Of a stretch of 64,000 nucleotides of DNA, positions 11,691 to 22,700 are shown in pieces. Within the stretch, counting starts at the first letter, position 1, and each line of letters opens with the position of its first letter. The DNA is from Apoderus coryli (taxonomy: Eukaryota; Arthropoda; Insecta; Coleoptera; Attelabidae): positions 9,406,869 through 9,470,868 of the forward strand of contig OU452209.1 of assembly GCA_911728435.2 (NCBI GenBank), given 5' to 3'. The notes under the pieces were generated by a model, which saw only the letters and a list, made by a program, of their open reading frames with translations, did no database searches and was not told the DNA's origin. Made by a program: the position numbers and the translations under genes.

Positions 11691-12677
11691 TCAAAAAATA
11701 TAAAGAGCAACTTTTACCACAGGCCGGCGCACAATACCATCAGCTGTCTTAACAGTCACAACGCGACAAACCTTGTCACGACCGAAATGACACTCAATAA
11801 CACGACCCAAACGCCAACGCAACGGATGAGCCGATTCGTCCTTCAAAACTACCAGATTACCTGGTAAAAGCGCTTGAGATTCGATAGTCCATTTGGACCT
11901 ACTAAGTAGTGTTTGTAAATACTTGCTATGCCACCTCCTCCAAAAATCTTGATGTAACCTCTGGAGAAGCTGCCAACGGGTCAAGCGATGTATCTTTTCT
12001 CGAGTCAAATCAGGGTCAGGAATTACGGAGAGAGGTTCGAGAGTCAGAAAATGACCCGGCGTTAGAGCTTTAAGATCATTAGGATCTGAACTGAGTGGGG
12101 TTAGCGGTCGAGAATTTAATAGAGCCTCTATCTGTATCAATACGGTAGAAAATTCTTCGTAGGTAAGTATTTGTTCACCTACGACACGGTATATGTGAGT
12201 TTTAACGGACTTAATTCCCGCCTCCCACAATCCACCAAAATGTGGGGCTGCAGGAGGATTAAAATTCCATTTGATCTGCTCCGCTTCACAAACCGACTTC
12301 ATTATCTCACGAAAATAATTATTCGCTCCAACAAAGTTGGTTCCACAGTCAGAAAAGACTTGCGAACAACGTCCTCTTCTGGCAATAAACCGCCGAGAAC
12401 ATGCCAATAAAGCCTCAGTGGAAAGATCTGAGGCCAATTCAATATGGAGCGCCTTTGTAGAAAAACAGACGAAGAGACAAATGTAAGCCTTTAATGTTTT
12501 AGCTCCGCAAATCTTTGCCATTGTAATCTTAAAGGGTCCTCCGAAATCAATTCCAACGGTAGAAAATGGCTTCAATTGTGATACACGATTTATAGGTAAA
12601 TCACCCATTAGAGGTTGAAAAATTTGAGGTTTTACTCTAATACAGCGAGAGAACGGAACGAATAGCGCGTCGTACAT
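11691..12677 (-). pseudogene. BEL integrase, 3' part of the degraded element
   Basis: 328 codons. Useful sequence starts near CIRVKPQIFQPLMGDLP and includes GIDFGGPF, ALHIELASDLS, FSDCGTNFVGA and HFGGLWEAGIKSVK (D, D, E), then FWRRWHSKYLQTL and the C-terminal GRVIECHFGRDK domain. DDE integrase joins element cDNA into chromosomal DNA. The frame differs from the RT frame because of an indel within the segment coding VLSRCIR (near 12,640), so it cannot be made as one polyprotein. Confidence 0.9.
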
Positions 12678-14889
12678 TGAGGATCCAGAAATTCTGACAC
12701 AAAATAAATTGCAAGGTCTGCAGACCTGGGTGCAGATGAGTGCGATGAGTATCCTCGATTACTAACTGAGTAAGCCTATGTTTGCGTGGTAAAAGAATTG
12801 GGTGCTTTTGAGAAAAGGACAGCTTAGAATTAACCAATCTACCGCCCACCCTGAGGACTCCGCTTTCATCTAAAAAAGCCGATAATTTTCGAAGCGATTT
12901 AGGTAACTGTTTACCCTTCCTCAAACGCGAAATCTCCATACTAAAAACCTGAGACTGTACAAGCTTAACGAGCAATATCAAAGCTTCACCAGTCTCAGAC
13001 CGAGTTAGATAGGATAAATTATGTTCCGCGGGATGCTTTAAATTAAAAATAAATCGACGAACGTACCCCAATACGCGCTGAATTTTTTGTAAAGAAGAAA
13101 AACGATCTATAATATCGAGAACATTGTAGTCCGAATCAACAACAAACAAAGACAATTTTTTCTCTTCGGTGAGAGCCTTTTCAGAAAAAGAAATCTGAGC
13201 AGGCCAAAATTGTTCGTTTTGAGATAACCAAGATGGTCCCGCCCACCATAGAGAATGGCGCAGCAAAGAAGAGGGCAATAGGCCACGCGACGCAGCGTCA
13301 TCTGGATTATCTGCTGTAGGTACATCATGCCAAATGGCGCTCGGCAATTTTTCATGGATGTAAGAATCGCGATTACTGATAAAGGTCTTCCATCTGTGGG
13401 GAGAGCTATTGATCCATGAAAGAGCTACCATCGAATCTGACCATGTGATTATTTTATGAAAACGAGTACTTGAGAAAATCTGTATTATGTGAGACAACAA
13501 TTTAGATAGGAGTTGAGCAGCACACAGTTCCAAGCAAGGGAGTGAAACGGTTTTAATCGGAGCGACCTTGGATTTACCACACACAAAAAATACTTTAATC
13601 TGATCATTGCACTCAAAACGAAAGTAGACCACAGCGCCATATCCCTTCTGTGAGCTGTCTGAAAAACCATGAACTTGAGCACATGTATATTTAGAGACAA
13701 ATATGTAGCGAGGAATATTTAATTGAGAAATACAGGGCAATTCATTTTTATATTGCATCCATTGTTCAATAACATGATCAGGAGGAGTTTCATCCCAGCC
13801 CAAACGCAAGCTCCAGAGATATTGAATCATGTGTTTAGCGAAAAACGTTAGCGGAGTCAGAAAACCTAAGGGGTCATAAACTCTAGCCAACTCGGACAAA
13901 AGCGTTCGTTTAGTACAAACACGGTTCAGAGGTGCTACCACATAGGAGAAAACATCCTGTGAAGGGTTCCATTTCAACCCCAATATGCTAACATTCGAGG
14001 AATTCAAATCAAAAGATAGAGGCGCTTGTTGACAATGTTCAGGGGGAATTCCCTCAAGGAGTGTTTGAGAGTTGCTTGCCCATTTACGCAGCTCAAATCC
14101 TCCAAGTGCCAAGAGATTGCGAAGTTCCTTTTGCAAAGCCTCACCACTCTCCAGAGAATCGCTGCCGGTGACAATGTCGTCAACGTATGTATCATTAAGT
14201 AATGCGTGAGCAGCTAAAGGAAACTGTGCGCCTTGAGTTCGAGCTAATTCAATAATAGTTCTTATAGCCAGAAAAGGAGCAGACCTAACACCATATGTAA
14301 CAGTATTTAAACTGAAATCATCAATCGGCGAATCAGGAGAGAATCGCCACAAAATTCTTTGGAATTTTCGATGATTTGGATGAACAAGAATCTGCCGGTA
14401 CATTTGCCGTATATCAGCGGTAAAAACAAATTTATGTTGCCGAAAATGTAACAATATGGCACAAATATCCTGTTGCAATTTAGGGCCGGCCAACAGCGTA
14501 TCATTTAAAGAGGGTTCATGAGAATTAGAAGCGCTAGCATTAAAAACAACTCGTATCTTACTGGATAAACCATCCGATTTAAAAACGGCGTGATGAGGAA
14601 TGTAGTAGGAGGTATTAACAGAGCGAATTTCATCATTCGACAGTAATGACATGTGACCACTGTTCAAATAATCCTTAAGAAACTCCGAGTAGGCCTCACG
14701 AAGTTGAGGATTTTGCAATAATTTTCGTTCTAACGACAAAAATCGTCGAAGCGCAAGCGAGCGAGAATTATCAAAACTTGGTTCCACATTATTATGGAAG
14801 GGCAAGGAAACCATAAACCGACCATCTTCGGTTCTAGCGTAGGTTTGTGCGAATATTTCTTCACAGCGAATATCTTCTGGACTCATCAA
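12637..14889 (-). pseudogene. BEL reverse transcriptase and RNase H of the degraded element
   Basis: 750 codons. RT motifs: KIRVVFNASASN, FVFTADIRQMYRQI, FSLNTVTYGVRSAPF and TYVDDIVTGSD (YVDD, about residue 236). RNase H: VHGFSDSSQKGYGAV (about 410), LELCAAQLLSK, WSDSMVALSWI. The integrase zinc region begins with THLHPGLQTL. Upstream, FWELEEVPHNSLMSPED continues into the previous frame through a frameshift near 14,930. The domain is complete but separated from protease and integrase by frameshifts. Confidence 0.92.
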
Positions 14890-14908
14890 ACTGTTATGAG
14901 GTACTTCC

Positions 14909-16150
14909 TCAAGTTCCCAGAATTGTTTTTTCTATAGATATAGATGAGAGAGTGAGAAATGAGCTAACTGAAGGCGTGGTGGGTTCGGAACTAATCTTGC
15001 CCATCAGCACCCACCCGAAAATTGTATTGAGAGCGGTAGGAGAATTAGAGCTTCCAAGTATGCGACCCTCACGTAAAACAAGAGGAAAAACATCGGCACC
15101 GAGAAGAATGTCAATGTTTCGAGAAATATGAAATTCAGGATCGGCTAATTTCAAATTAGAAATGTGAGGCCAATCTGTTTGAGCGTGCGATATAGTAGGC
15201 ATATTGCTACAAATCTGCGGTAAAATTATAGCGTCAACATCCAACAATGGATCAGCGGTTTCGACTGGCTTTATTTTACATGAAACATTACCAGAAGCGG
15301 TTAAAGAAAAATGGCCTAAACCACTTATAGGAAAATTCAACTTAGAGCGGTGTAAACCCAATCTGCGCATACATTTTTCCGTCATAAATGAGGCTTGACT
15401 AGCGCAATATAATAGAGCACGAACAGTTTGGTAAGAACCGTGAGAATCGACAATGTGTATAAGAGCTGTGAACAATAAAACAGAAGGTCCTTGCGGGGAT
15501 ATATTATTGGCGAAAACGTGAAGCGAATTTCTCTCAGCACTGGTCGTCTCACAGTGCTGAGCATTATCAGAAGGGGAATCTACGATCTGCCTAGAACGAT
15601 CGAAGTGCAATAACGAGTGATGTTTTTGATTACAAAATCTACAAGTTCCAGAAGAACGACAGTTAGTAGGGACATGATTAGTGCACAAAACGTTAGTACA
15701 TAATTTATTCTGCTTTGCAAACGCATACCTTTCTGGCGGAGATTTAGCGATAAAAGAGGAGCATTTATAAATTGAATGATCAGCTTTACAAAAGTTACAT
15801 TTCAGTTTCATATGATTATCGAAACTAACAACAAAAGCAGAAGCTAAAGGAGATCTTGTTTTGTACCCATGAGCTTCATGACCACTAGCTTTTGAGCCTG
15901 TAGCCTTAGGACTTGAGCGAGTCGCGACAGTAGTTAGAGCAGAACATTGCTTTTCCAAAAATGACACCAATTCCTTATACGTTGGGATCTTGTCTGGCCT
16001 GTCCTCAGAGTCAAACTGAAGTTCAAAACGCGTTATAGTAGCGATATTCTGTTTTTCAACTAAAATATGAAACAAAACAAAATCCCAATGTTCGACAGGA
16101 AATCTTAAACCCTGCAATGCGGCCAAATTTTGTTGAAATGTTTCCAACAA
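14909..16150 (-). pseudogene. BEL Gag C-terminal half and protease of the degraded element
   Basis: 413 codons. Gag-like LETFQQNLAALQGLRF, cysteine-rich KCNFCKADHSIYKC and CRFCNQKHHSLLH, then the protease region. Its catalytic motif reads ALLYCASQASF, where the intact element at 19.5-26.2 kb has SLLDCGSQSSF. The aspartate is therefore replaced by tyrosine and the glycine by alanine, so the protease should be dead. The frame ends at 14,909 where an indel shifts it away from FWELEEV. Confidence 0.88.
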
Positions 16151-16188
16151 ACGACGTAATTCATGGGGAGAGTCCGAATTTACCTTAA

Positions 16189-16836
16189 TTAATTAATAAT
16201 AATTTGATTCCAATACTCATCAGCCAGAATTCTTTTCTTTTGAAAATTCCTAACTAATGCTTCGTAAGCGAGCCTATAGTTACCGTCAGCGTGAGCTAAT
16301 TTTTTAATAACAGCCAGAGCGTTTTTAGTCAGTGACAACTCAAGATACTGAAATTTAGCAGAATCATCAAGAGAATTATTATTATGTATGAGTGAATTAA
16401 ATAGACTATAGTATCTAGGCCAATCTCTGTAATTGCCGTCAAATGTAGGCAAACTAGTGTCCGGCAATTTGGCACAAGTTACTCTGCGTTCAGATCTGTT
16501 TTCATTATGTGGAGCTTCCTTTGCAAACAGATTCTGAAAGATAGCCTTTATGGAGTAATAATCGCGATCAAAAGCGGAGCGAACAATTTCCTCAGCCTCC
16601 ATATCAGCATTTTCCATGGTGGCTAAAAGAGCTATTAAAGCACCGAGTTGACGCTCGAATTCCTCAGACATTGCGTCAATACGTTCATAGCGCACTTTAA
16701 AATGAAGACGAACCGCCTCATTATTAACTGCGTCCTCCGCGACATGCAATAATTCCTGCATTCTATTGATACAAAGACCGCGCCAAGTTTTAAATTGTTT
16801 TATCTTATTCACTGTTTGAGACATACTGTATAACAA
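16189..16836 (-). pseudogene. BEL Gag N-terminal part of the degraded element
   Basis: 215 codons; the likely start is MSQTVNKIKQF (16,821). It carries LPTFDGNYRDWPRYYSLF, the conserved BEL Gag motif, also present in the intact element as LPKFDGSFERWIKF. The frame stops at an AT-rich indel and TAA near 16,190, after YWNQIIIN; the next Gag segment continues in another frame (KVNSDSPHELRRLLE). Confidence 0.88.
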
Positions 16837-17158
16837 TATACAAATTAAAGGCTAAGAATAAAGATTAAATGTAAACTACTTCAGCAACCAGATAAACAAA
16901 AAGAAAATCAATAACAACACCAGAGGCAAAAAATACGTCTTATAGTTATAGCGCAAATCTAAATTACCTACGGTACTGAAACAATAGAGCGCGATAAATG
17001 TATTTAGGTATTCAAAAATTCGAAAAATGTAAATAATAAACAGCTGACCGTACTTGCTACTGGACACAAAAAATTGAGATAAATAAAATCTCGAGAAAGA
17101 GATAAGGAATTTATATTTAAATGAAATGTATACTATATACGCAAATAGAAATTTTATA
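16837..17158 (-). other. 5' leader of the degraded BEL element (proximal part)
   Basis: Untranslated leader between LTR and gag, interrupted by the mariner. It resumes at 19,246-19,335. The short minus-strand open frame 16,876-17,259 runs into the mariner TIR and has no recognisable motif. Confidence 0.6.
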
Positions 17159-17498
17159 CAGGGTGGTCCAACGAAAAGTTTGCACCTAGCTTTTCTCTTT
17201 TTTTTGTAGTCGAATGCGAAAATGCTCGGACACGTCGATTTTGCTTTTGAGGGGGACACATTTTAAACATATTTTTCGATCTGCGCCTTTAACCCCCTAG
17301 CGGGGGTGAGTAACAACCCTAAAATTTTAAATGGAAAGAGGGGTCTAATGACATATCATTTGAAAGGACACAAAATTGTCTTTCTAATGATACCCTATTT
17401 GTCGAATTTTACTAAAACAGTTAATACGAAAACGACTTTAAAGACATTAAGCCGATAATTTTGGTATTAATGAGAAATACAAATAAGTTTTAATTATT
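17159..17498 (+). repeat. Left terminal inverted repeat of the mariner
   Basis: 340 bp, the reverse complement of 18,906-19,245 without a difference that I could see on reading. Confidence 0.93.
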
Positions 17499-17688
17499 AC
17501 GACTGAAAACAACTACAATCATTTCTAAATTATTTACTTTGAAGAAAAACGGGATTTCAAAAACACTATCTTATTTATCAGAACTAAATTCCTCACTAAT
17601 CGTTTGCGTTTTTTGTTGAAATAAAAACTGCAGATACGTGTAGGCAAAGAATTTACACCGTTTATTTTAGTCTTTTCATTGATTCAGT

Positions 17689-18801
17689 TTGGTTGCTTCT
17701 CAAGTTATTTTACTTTTACCGTACAAAATGATTTATTCCATTCTAGAACGAGTTGAAATTGTTAAACTTTATTTTCAAAATAATAGTAGTGCTAGACTTA
17801 CGGCTCGCTTATTTAATGAGAGACATCCCGATAAAAATGTGAATGATGTGTACGTTGGCAAGTTAGTTAAAAAGTTTGTAGATACCGGATCTGTCTGTAA
17901 TGTAAAACACCAGCCGCAGAAACCGATCAGAAATGAAGCTGTGGAAGTCGCTGTTTTAGGGCATGTTGAAATGGATCATAGTCAAAGTACCCGCCAACTA
18001 GCTGAAGCCTCAGGTGTCTCCCGTTCGTCCATAATACGAATTTTAAAAGCGTACAAATTTCATCCGTACAAAATCAAATTAGTACAGGAACTAAATGAGG
18101 ATGATCCTGATAGAAGGCTGCAATTTTGTGAAGCAATGAGCCAGCGTTTAATTGAAGATCCGCAATTATTATTTAACATTTGTTTTTCCGACGAATGCAC
18201 ATTTTATTTGAATGGAGCTGTAAATAGGCACAATTGCCGTTACTGGGATGACAGTAACCCACATTTATTCCGTGAGGTTCATACCCAGTATCCTCAAAAA
18301 ATAAACGTCTGGTGTGGCATATTAGGAAATCATATTATAGGACCACTTTTTATTCCTGGAAATTTAACTGGTGAAGTGTACCTAAACATGCTTGAAGACA
18401 CAATTGATCCTTTAATAACACAAATAATAGAAGATGACCAAAATCATACTGCTGATCGGCTTTATTTCCAGCAAGATGGAGCACCTCCGCACTATGTGGC
18501 TCCTGTAAGACAGTTCTTAGATGACCGGTTCCCTGGACGGTGGATTGGAAGGAGGGGCCCAATTGAATGGCCTGCCAGGTCACCGGATTTATCGCCTTTA
18601 GACTTTTTTCTTTGGGGGCACTTAAAAAATAAATGTTTTGCCACGAAGCCCGAGTCCATAGAAGATCTTCGCCAACGCATTACAGAAGAGTGCAGAAACA
18701 TAACACCTGATATGCTACAAAATGTTAGAAATAGATTTGAACAAAATCTGTATTATTGTATGGAATCAAATGGGTCACATTTTCAACATTTGTTAATGTA
18801 A
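17689..18801 (+). CDS. Mariner/Tc1-type transposase, intact
   Basis: 370 residues from ATG 17,689 (a second ATG at 17,728, MIYSILERVEIVKLYF, is the likelier start by family). N-terminal helix-turn-helix DNA-binding regions: RLTARLFNERHP and STRQLAEASGVSRSSI. The catalytic domain has CFSDECTFYLNG (D), LYFQQDGAPPHYV (D) and WPARSPDLSPLDFFLWG (third D). By my count 36 residues separate the second and third D, so it reads as DD36D rather than DD34D. It cuts and pastes the element at TA sites. No stop or frameshift, so it could be functional. Confidence 0.95.
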   Translation: MVASQVILLLPYKMIYSILERVEIVKLYFQNNSSARLTARLFNERHPDKNVNDVYVGKLVKKFVDTGSVCNVKHQPQKPIRNEAVEVAVLGHVEMDHSQSTRQLAEASGVSRSSIIRILKAYKFHPYKIKLVQELNEDDPDRRLQFCEAMSQRLIEDPQLLFNICFSDECTFYLNGAVNRHNCRYWDDSNPHLFREVHTQYPQKINVWCGILGNHIIGPLFIPGNLTGEVYLNMLEDTIDPLITQIIEDDQNHTADRLYFQQDGAPPHYVAPVRQFLDDRFPGRWIGRRGPIEWPARSPDLSPLDFFLWGHLKNKCFATKPESIEDLRQRITEECRNITPDMLQNVRNRFEQNLYYCMESNGSHFQHLLM

Positions 18802-18905
18802 CGTTTTAATAAATCAATTTAACAGCTTGTTTACTTTTTTTACAAAGCAATGTTAAAACTAACAAACATTGGAATGTACTAACGATTGCAGGTGTTTTCA
18901 CTCGC

Positions 18906-19245
18906 AATAATTAAAACTTATTTGTATTTCTCATTAATACCAAAATTATCGGCTTAATGTCTTTAAAGTCGTTTTCGTATTAACTGTTTTAGTAAAATTC
19001 GACAAATAGGGTATCATTAGAAAGACAATTTTGTGTCCTTTCAAATGATATGTCATTAGACCCCTCTTTCCATTTAAAATTTTAGGGTTGTTACTCACCC
19101 CCGCTAGGGGGTTAAAGGCGCAGATCGAAAAATATGTTTAAAATGTGTCCCCCTCAAAAGCAAAATCGACGTGTCCGAGCATTTTCGCATTCGACTACAA
19201 AAAAAAGAGAAAAGCTAGGTGCAAACTTTTCGTTGGACCACCCTG
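18906..19245 (-). repeat. Right terminal inverted repeat of the mariner
   Basis: Inverted partner of 17,159-17,498; ends CACCCTG before the TA duplication. Confidence 0.93.
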
Positions 19246-19312
19246 TATGTGAAATATAATTGATTTTAAATTAAATTAAAGAACTACTATTGGCACAATA
19301 ATTATGAAATAT

Positions 19313-19330
19313 CCGTGGTCGAATGGACCA
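19313..19330 (-). promoter_or_regulatory. Primer binding site of the degraded BEL element
   Basis: Minus strand TGGTCCATTCGACCACGG, five bases after the end of the 5' LTR. It starts with TGG, as expected for pairing to a tRNA 3' CCA. Confidence 0.6.
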
Positions 19331-19335
19331 AAAAA

Positions 19336-19509
19336 TGTATGCGAAGTGGACTGTATTTTAAATTTGTATTTTTGAAAGGTCTGTGGCAAAATACCGACTT
19401 ACCTTTAATCGCCTGGTGGAAAGGCTATAAATGGTTTCTTCAAACTTTAAAACTATCGGCCAACAGTACACTACAGTAAAACACCTTCCAACACAACTCA
19501 TACAACAAT
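19336..19509 (-). repeat. 5' LTR of the degraded BEL element, first half
   Basis: Matches 11,216-11,389. It is interrupted after ACAAT (19,505-19,509) by the intact BEL element and resumes at 26,188. Confidence 0.93.
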
Positions 19510-19724
19510 TGTTGTGTAATAGACTGTATTGACGCTGGTTTTTATTTAACAATGCTTTATTTACACTATAATACATCAAATCAAATGGTTTTCATACAAA
19601 AAATAAAATATAACGTCTTTGCTCTATAACGTTCTAAGAGAGAGTGATTGTGTTCATACGCGGACGCTTCACGATACACACACACGCACATTCAAAGACA
19701 CACAGTGGCGTAGCATACTGTACA
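19510..19724 (-). repeat. 3' LTR of the intact BEL element
   Basis: 215 bp. In element orientation it follows the purine tract AAGGGCGGGGGCA (19,725-19,737 on the plus strand). Confidence 0.95.
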
Positions 19725-19744
19725 TGCCCCCGCCCTTGGAAGTC

Positions 19745-22700
19745 CTAGCTTTCAACAGGTAAAGGCCACAGCTTGACCAATGCTCGTGATGTTACCCCAT
19801 CGGCCGTTCTCAAAATCGCAACTCGTGGAACCCGATCGCGTCCAGGAACAAGCTCAGTGACGCGGGCCAGCCGCCATTTTGCAGGTGGCAGGTTGTTGTC
19901 TTTGATTAGAACTAGTTGCCCAACGACTAACGTGCCTTGGGTCTTCTTCCAACATTGACGTTGTTGAAGTTCGCTGACGTACTCTTGGCTCCACCGACGC
20001 CAAAACTGTTCGTACAATCGCTGCAGCACTTGATAGTGGGACAGGCGATTTTCGCTTATTGCAGGCACTGGTGACTCGGCTAGGTGCATTATGGGACGAC
20101 CTATTAGGAAATGTGCGGGGCACAACGGTGTGAGGTCGTCAGGATTGGAACTCATGGGGGAAATGGGACGGGAGTTCAGAATGGCTTCAATACGAATCAA
20201 CAGGGTTTGATAATCGAAATAAAACAGAACATTATCTCCCAAAACGCGCTTTAAGTGATGTTTTAGGCTCTTAACCCCTGCCTCCCATATCCCACCGAAG
20301 TGAGGAGAATTAACCGGAATGAAGTGCCACTTAATGCCAATATTGGCAGTGTATTCGCATATTTTAGACGAATTTTGGTTTACAAAATCATGAAACTCTT
20401 TTATAGTCTTGTTGGCCTTAACAAAGTTAGAGCCGTTATCGGAGAAAATCTCGCGAGGTTTTCCGCGGCGTCCAATAAAACGGTGGAGGGCCTGTAAAAA
20501 ATCTTCCACGCTTAATGATAGAACCAATTCCAGATGAATTGCTCGAGTCGCAAAACACACGAAAAGGGCTACCCAACATTTTAACGGTTTACACCCTCGA
20601 CCGCGTCTATCCTTCATCGTGAAGGGACCTGCGTAGTCAACACCAACGACAGAAAATGGAAAGGTGGGTTGCACGCGTGCCTTTGGTAAGTCACCCATGA
20701 CGGGTTGAAGTTTTGAGGCTTTGTGTCTAGCGCATCTAACACAATTCTGGACGATCTTACGAGCAAAACTTCTACCAGAAGTGGGCCACAGAGAATTCCT
20801 AAGCGAGGCCAATAATAATTGAGGACCGGCATGTAAGAGAACCCGATGTTCATGCTCTCCTATAAGCGCCGTCAACCTGTGTTTATGAGACAACAGTATA
20901 GGATGCTTTTTTTCGTAGGGAAAATCGGAATTCGTTAATCGTCCTCCGACGCGTATAATTCCGTCAGTGTCCAAAAATGGATGCAAACTTAATATGCTGC
21001 TAGTTGAATTTAATTCAAGACCTTTGCTGAGTTGAACAAAATCCGCCGCAAAAGTCTCGGATTGAGACAATTTTGTTAACGTTTTAGAGGCCGCGTTCAG
21101 TTCATCCACAGTTAAACAGGACAATGAACGTGATTGAGATTTGATTCGACAATTTTTCAGGAATCTCAAAATGTATGCCATAGTACGTTTCAGTCTTTCG
21201 AAGTTTGAGAAACGTTCAAAGGGGAATCTAAAATTGGGAGCTGAAGCCACAAGATTAGTAATTCGTTTCTCAGGCAGATCCATTGACGAGAGGGCGATAT
21301 TCGGCCATATCTTTGAATCACACAATAACCACTTGGGTCCGTAAAACCACATTTCGGAGGCTATTAGCTTGCTAGGAGTTAGTCCTCGCGACACGATATC
21401 CGCAGGGTTATCTAAGGTCGGGACGTGCCTCCATTCAAAAGAATCGGTCAGTTTCTGAACTTCAGCAACCCTATTGGCAACGAACTGTTTGAGTGTATTG
21501 GGCTGTGTACGCAACCATCCGAGCACAATGGTTGAGTCCGTCCAACAGTAAATACCCGTGAACTTAACGTGAACTGATTTGACGACTTTAGCCATCAATT
21601 GGGCCAAAACCACCGCTGCGCATAGTTCTAACCTTGGCATGGATAACGATTTTACCGGCGCAACCTTCGACTTTGCGCATAAGAGATTAGAAAATGTATT
21701 GTGTGAAGCGGTTTTGGATACGATGTAAATACAGGCTCCGTAACTAGCCTCTGAAGCATCTGAGAATCCATGTAAAGTGAGACTAATCGAACCCTCGCAT
21801 GATACAGGACGCGGTATGGTCAAATTATTTAGATTGAACAGATCGGATGAAAATTCTAACCACTTTTGCAGAATGTGGGTTGGCAATGGTTCATCCCACG
21901 TAAGATTTTCTGTCCAAAGTTTCTGTAAGAGAACTTTAGCAACGATTATACAAGGACTGAGTAAGCCCAAGGGATCAAATATGGTTGCGATCCGTGATAG
22001 TAATACGCGTTTCGTGATAACATCATGATCGTTTGTGGCCTTAATGGTGAAAGTAAGGATATCGCGCTCACTTTCCCATAATAGTCCCAACGTTTTAGTG
22101 TCGTTTTGTTTATTAGCCGAAAACTCAACGGTTTTAGACTCAGATTCGTTTAATCCCAGGATTAGATTTTTGACATTGGATTTCCACTTTCGTAAGTCGA
22201 ATCCATGATTCAGAAAAACGCGCGTTATATTGTCGCAAATATATCGTGCTTCTTCTTCCGTATCTACGCTTGTTAAGAGGTCATCAACGTACATATCCTC
22301 CCGAATAACTCTTGCTAAAGATGGATGATCGTATTGACATTCATTAGCTATCTCATGAAGACAACGAATAGCCAAAAAAGATGCCGCCGTGGTTCCGTAC
22401 GTTACGGTATTGAGTTGAAATGTTTTGATTGGTTCGTTCGGATTAGGTCGCCACACTATCTTTTGAAGATTCCGATGTTCAGGTGACATAATGACCTGCC
22501 GATACATCATTTTGATGTCGCTAGATAGTACTATTCGATGCATTCGAAAACGTAAAAGTATAGATAGTAAATCCTGTTGGATTATTGGTCCAGTCATTTG
22601 GATATCATTTAACGATATACCAGTAGACGTAGGAGATGAAGCGTTAAACACCACGCGAAGTTTGGTGGTGGAACTAGATTCCTTCAATACCCCGTGATGA

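Larger units (their letters stand above)
17159..19245 (+). mobile_element. Mariner-like DNA transposon, complete, 340-bp TIRs
   Basis: Bounded by TA at 17,157-17,158 and 19,246-19,247. Ends CAGGGTGGTCC and GGACCACCCTG. It holds one uninterrupted transposase of 370 codons in plus orientation, inserted in the leader of the degraded BEL element. Confidence 0.95.
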
